A stretch of 64,000 nucleotides of DNA from Clitoria ternatea. Its lineage: Eukaryota > Streptophyta > Magnoliopsida > Fabales > Fabaceae. Location: assembly GCA_037962975.1 (NCBI GenBank), contig CM075675.1, positions 105,984,718-106,048,717 of the forward strand, read 5' to 3'. Shown piece after piece: positions 60,780 through 64,000 of this stretch (the stretch's first letter is position 1; each line of letters begins with the position of its first letter). The position numbers were made by a program, and so were the translations under genes. The notes under the pieces were generated by a model. The model saw only the letters and a list, made by a program, of their open reading frames with translations. It had not been told where the DNA came from and did no database searches.

Positions 60780-63247
60780 TTACTCGTTGGAAGGTGCTTC
60801 CTCTGATGGAACACTTCCCCCTTCTTTAAAATTGACATCACATGAAAATGTAGTTAGTTAGTCCATTTTGAAGATGCTGAGACATAGAATCTAAGGGGTT
60901 GTTTAATCATAGAAAACATTTTCCATTTTCTTTTTCTGAATCCTAATTTTACTTTTAATTACAAAACTGATACCTTATTTATTTTTCTAAAAAATTTGAA
61001 TAGAAAAGTACAATATAGTGAAAATAAATAAAAAAATTACTTTCACTATTTTCTATACAAACTTTTCAAAACAAAAAATAATATAGTAGTTTTCTAATTA
61101 AAAATGAAAACAAAAAATATTTTTATAAACCAAAACACTCCTGAGTTTAATCATCTTAACTGAACACAGCAAGACATCAAAGATAAAACATACCTTCTCC
61201 TGAAGGAGCATAAGGAGATTTTCGGTATCGTGTTTGTTGCTGTGTTGGCTGAAAAGCAGAAGTGCAATGCAGAAATTTGTCATGCACATCACATGAAACT
61301 GGCTGGTATGATTAGGTTTGTTTGGATAAGTTTTGAAAGGAAACACTTTCTTGATGTAGCTTTGCTTTTCCATTTTCCTTCAGAAGCTACTCTTCCTAGC
61401 CTCTAAGAAATACAATAAAACTTTTTTGTTTATTTATTTTGGCTTTTGCTCTTTTTCAAACACAATTATTTAGACATTTTTTAATAGAACAAGTACTTTA
61501 TCTAACCAACAGGCCCTTAACTTTGTTCAATTATGAAATATGAATGGGTGACTACAGAATATAAGCCTTCACTTTTTAAGAACTGGTAGATAAGGGTGTG
61601 GTTGAGCAAAATCCCAGATGTGTACAGTCAGTCAATAAGGAGGCACATCCCCTATACTTCGTAATTTTAAATTTACTACGCTTTTATTCTAATTGTAATG
61701 TGAAGCAATTAGCACTTAACATTGACAAAGCTTGAAGATAGCAAGTCCTAATCCAAATCGGTACACAAAATCCAAATTTATTCATCCGAAGTGCATAACT
61801 GAGTAATATAACTGAGTAATATTCTGTATTCTCTCAGTTTATCCTGAAATCTTTGATCATTGGAAGCTTTACCATAATACCAACCAGTTTGTTATCTGGC
61901 ACATAAAAATTCATTAGACACAACACTACAAATCAGAAAAGTTTAATAGAGTTAAAATGTTTTTGGTCCTTGTGTTTTGACTAGTTTTTGGTTTGGTCCC
62001 TTACGTTTTTTTCATTGGTTTCGATCCCTATGTTATTTAATATGTTGAAATTGGTTCTTAAAAACATCAACGGAGAAAAAGATAGGATCGATTTTAAGAA
62101 GTTAAAAAATGGAATAAGTTGAATATTGAACACAAGGCAGATGATGTAGCATTTCCATTTGCTGAGTTAGCAATTGTGTTAATGGTATTACATTTAAAAG
62201 ACCAATTTCAACATATTAAATAACATAAGGACTAAAACCAATGGAGAAAAAAAACTCATGGACTAAAACCAAAAATTGGTTAAAATATAGGGACCAAAAA
62301 CATATTTAACTCAGTTTTATATAAGCCCATTTCTATACCTAATCTAACACTATTTAAGGGTTTAATTTTTAATTTTCCTGAGGTACAATCATTTAGGCTG
62401 AAGAGCCTCATGTGGTCCCTTAAGCTTGCAAAATTACTAACAAGCTAGAGAAAGCAATGTAACTATATCTAAATCCGGTACGAGAATATTGGTTAAATAC
62501 CTGTAATTTAGGCCGAAGAGCCTCAAGTGGTCCCTTGGGCTTCTCTCCACCTTGCTGTTCCATGTGAGGGCACAGAAGAGTGTTAGAAAGTTCAATATAA
62601 GAAACTATTACAAAAACATGGTTTTCAGAAGTACCTTTCCAAGTGCCCAATCCGCAGAATCAAAGTAAGCACGTTCATGGTCCTAGCAGAAAAGTTCAAT
62701 TTTAAGTGAAAAATCAAATGACTACATGAACAACCTCATTGTAGTGGTGGCTGTTTGTTGGACATTGAGTATCATGATTTCACAAACTTTAGAGGAAAAA
62801 AAATTCACACGCACCTTAGATATCAGTGGTGGCTTTTTGGGCATAAGTCCTCCGTATTTTTTCTTTACAGCTTCCTCCTACAAGGTTTACAAACTCATAA
62901 GTCACAAAATAAGAAACTCTTCTGCCGGAGAGATTATGAATCTCTGAAGGGTGGCTCAGTGCATAAGGCTCCCCTCCCACCTAATGTACACAACCTTACC
63001 TGCAGAAGCAAAGAAGGCTATTTGTAGGATTTGAACTCATATCATCCAGCTCACTGAACAGCAAACTTACCATTGCACCAAGGCTCACCCCCAGTGAAGA
63101 GATCATCTCATTCAAAACAAAATTTAATTTTTAATTTAAGCATGCAAATACCACCTGCTTCTGTGATGATGGCATGTTGTTAGTTGACTCATCAGATGCA
63201 TCCACATCCATCTGCCCATGACCTTTGTTTTCCTCTATGTTAGACAT
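60780..63247 (-). CDS. ENSA: Endosulfine (ENSA/ARPP-19) family protein
   Basis: Six small coding exons give 118 aa: complement of 60780-60823, 61194-61248, 62501-62554, 62635-62682, 62815-62877, 63155-63247. The family core is complete: EEAVKKKYGGLMPKKPPLIS, then AYFDSADWALGK and KPKGPLEALRPKLQ, ending QTRYRKSPYAPS. FDSADW (59-64) is the plant form of the animal FDSGDY; its serine, Ser61 here, is the Greatwall target that turns endosulfine into a PP2A-B55 inhibitor. The N-terminus is acidic and rich in Asp/Glu/Asn. The ATG at 63247 matches plant relatives (MSxxEENK-type). The frame is open for 23 more codons upstream, so an N-terminal extension is not excluded, but a 5' UTR intron ending near 63270 is more likely. 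The last exon has tandem AAG acceptors. Confidence 0.92.
61949..62312. mobile_element. Legume-type long-TIR MITE in endosulfine intron
   Basis: About 364 bp with outer ends GAGTTAAAATGTTTTTGGTCC and the inverse GGGACCAAAAACATATTTAAC-TC. The inverted arms extend about 120 bp each (61951-62075 and 62190-62310) and include TTTTTGGTTT/AAACCAAAAA and ATGTTATTTAATATGTTGAA/TTCAACATATTAAATAACAT. Repeats with TTTTTGGTCC ends are abundant in legumes. It lies between exons 5 and 4 on the gene's minus strand. Confidence 0.8.
62392..62427 (-). pseudogene. Degenerate duplicate of endosulfine exon 4
   Basis: This 36-bp stretch matches 62507-62542 inside exon 4 at 32 of 36 positions. Read on the minus strand in the exon frame it gives KLKGPHEALQPK and then a TGA stop exactly where exon 4 continues with LQ. 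A TTTTGCAAG just upstream could serve as an acceptor. It is either a dead exon copy or a rarely used terminating exon. Confidence 0.7.
62949..63091 (-). mobile_element. Au-type tRNA-derived SINE
   Basis: On the minus strand the element starts GGTGAGCCTTGGTGCAATGG (A box region). It has a B box GAGTTCAAATCCT (plus 63026-63038), then AGCCTTCTTTGC, GTAAGGTTGTGTACATTAGG and a GGGAGCCTTATGCACTGAG end, the order and spacing of Au SINEs. It lies in endosulfine intron 1 in the same orientation as the gene. Confidence 0.8.
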
Positions 63248-64000
63248 GTGGTCCTCTATTGTGTAAAACTGCAGCTGCAAATTTGTGAATAAGTTCCGGA
63301 CCCTTGCAAAGATCAAAACTCAGAAAGCTCTTTAAACATCCGACTCTAGAAATCAAAACAATTTGTTTCCAAGAAAGGAAATTCAAACCAATTGCATCAT
63401 ACATGCAATGATGCAAGACATCATTAACAAACTTTACTTCATTAAAAGGCTGCGACAAAAGATATAAACAAGAGTTAGGAAACACATAGACCCTTTCCCT
63501 GTTCACCCATTTCATGAGGCATGGACGATCGATCTTCAAATATATAAGACAAAGAGACACACCTTAACAACAGGAAACACCTGTATAGACAGTACAGCAA
63601 ATAAACATTTCTAATTCAAAAACCTACAACTAAAACCATTTATGCTTTTAGTACAGAGATTTAGTAATCAGTTCAGACTTCAGACCTCTACATCTAATCA
63701 GAAAATTTGGTCTAATTGCCACACGTGTGACAGAGGAAACATTAGCTGAAAACTTTATTAAACCTAGCTAGTAAAAAAAATGCAGTGCTGCTGCTTAAGA
63801 AAATCATGACACACACCATCATTTCAAGTGTAATCACATGATTCATTTAAATAATACAAATCAAAATAAGTGAAAACAATCAAAGTTAACAGGGAAAATG
63901 AAAGTCAACCTTCAGCAAGTGAGACTATAACAATATTACACAGGTTTCTTATCACTGTATTTCACCTAATTTTGCTTCCATGTCGTGTCCACACAGCATA
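63248..64000 (-). promoter_or_regulatory. Upstream region of the endosulfine gene
   Basis: Directly upstream of the ATG is a short leader preceded by TTTGCAGCTGCAG, a likely 5' UTR intron acceptor. The remaining ~700 bp look intronic or promoter-like and contain no recognisable exon. The transcription start may lie beyond the window. Confidence 0.4.

Noticed and set aside
62420..62650. Minus-strand 76-codon frame containing exon 4 of the endosulfine gene
   Set aside because: Only its middle part is coding; both ends are intron read-through, as shown by clean AG and GT sites at 62555-62556 and 62499-62500.
1..64000. tRNA, rRNA or organelle-derived insertions
   Set aside because: No complete tRNA cloverleaf, rRNA or plastid/mitochondrial gene was recognised; the only tRNA-like pieces are SINE heads.

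Overview
This is nuclear DNA from a flowering plant. The genes have many introns, coding exons are short and GC-balanced inside very AT-rich introns and spacers, and the proteins are plant-specific: an AGC-VIII kinase, a KIN-14 kinesin and a plastid IF-2 with a transit peptide. An Au-type tRNA-derived SINE, a legume-type TTTTTGGTCC inverted-repeat element and the resemblance of the IF-2 to the Phaseolus plastid factor suggest a papilionoid legume, possibly phaseoloid. That last step is inference; the species cannot be read from the window.

Layout. 1-2424: AT-rich spacer. 2425-3780 (-): single-exon WAG-type AGC kinase. 3.9-13.3 kb: gene-poor AT-rich spacer with an old LTR remnant and a MITE candidate. 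13281-18120 (-): KIN-14 kinesin, 15 coding exons, 1057 aa. 20339-28317 (-): chloroplast translation initiation factor IF-2 (FUG1 type), 12 coding exons, 1000 aa, with one GC-AG intron. 29.3-45.2 kb: a retrotransposon cluster made of LTR-like units with TG...CA ends and no coding capacity. Three of these units are nested inside each other, each with its own 5-bp target duplication (TATCT, TAGCT, GGACT). A fourth carries a dense array of a CCGAGTGAAA decamer. 45977-53583 (+): ILP1/NIPA-type C3HC (NuBaID) zinc-finger protein, 7 coding exons, 939 aa. 53.6-60.7 kb: spacer with a broken Ty3/gypsy gag. 60780-63247 (-): endosulfine (ENSA/ARPP-19) family gene, 6 coding exons, 118 aa, with a SINE, a MITE and a degenerate copy of one exon in its introns.

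The genes do not form a pathway. They cover auxin-transport phosphorylation (WAG), microtubule transport (KIN-14), plastid translation (IF-2), nuclear-basket or survival function (ILP1) and PP2A inhibition (endosulfine). From memory, FUG1 and ILP1 are also neighbours in Arabidopsis (AT1G17220 and AT1G17210). If so, the retrotransposon cluster has pushed apart an ancestral gene pair. All exon boundaries were placed by eye from GT/GC-AG sites, reading-frame continuity and family knowledge; no transcript data were available.
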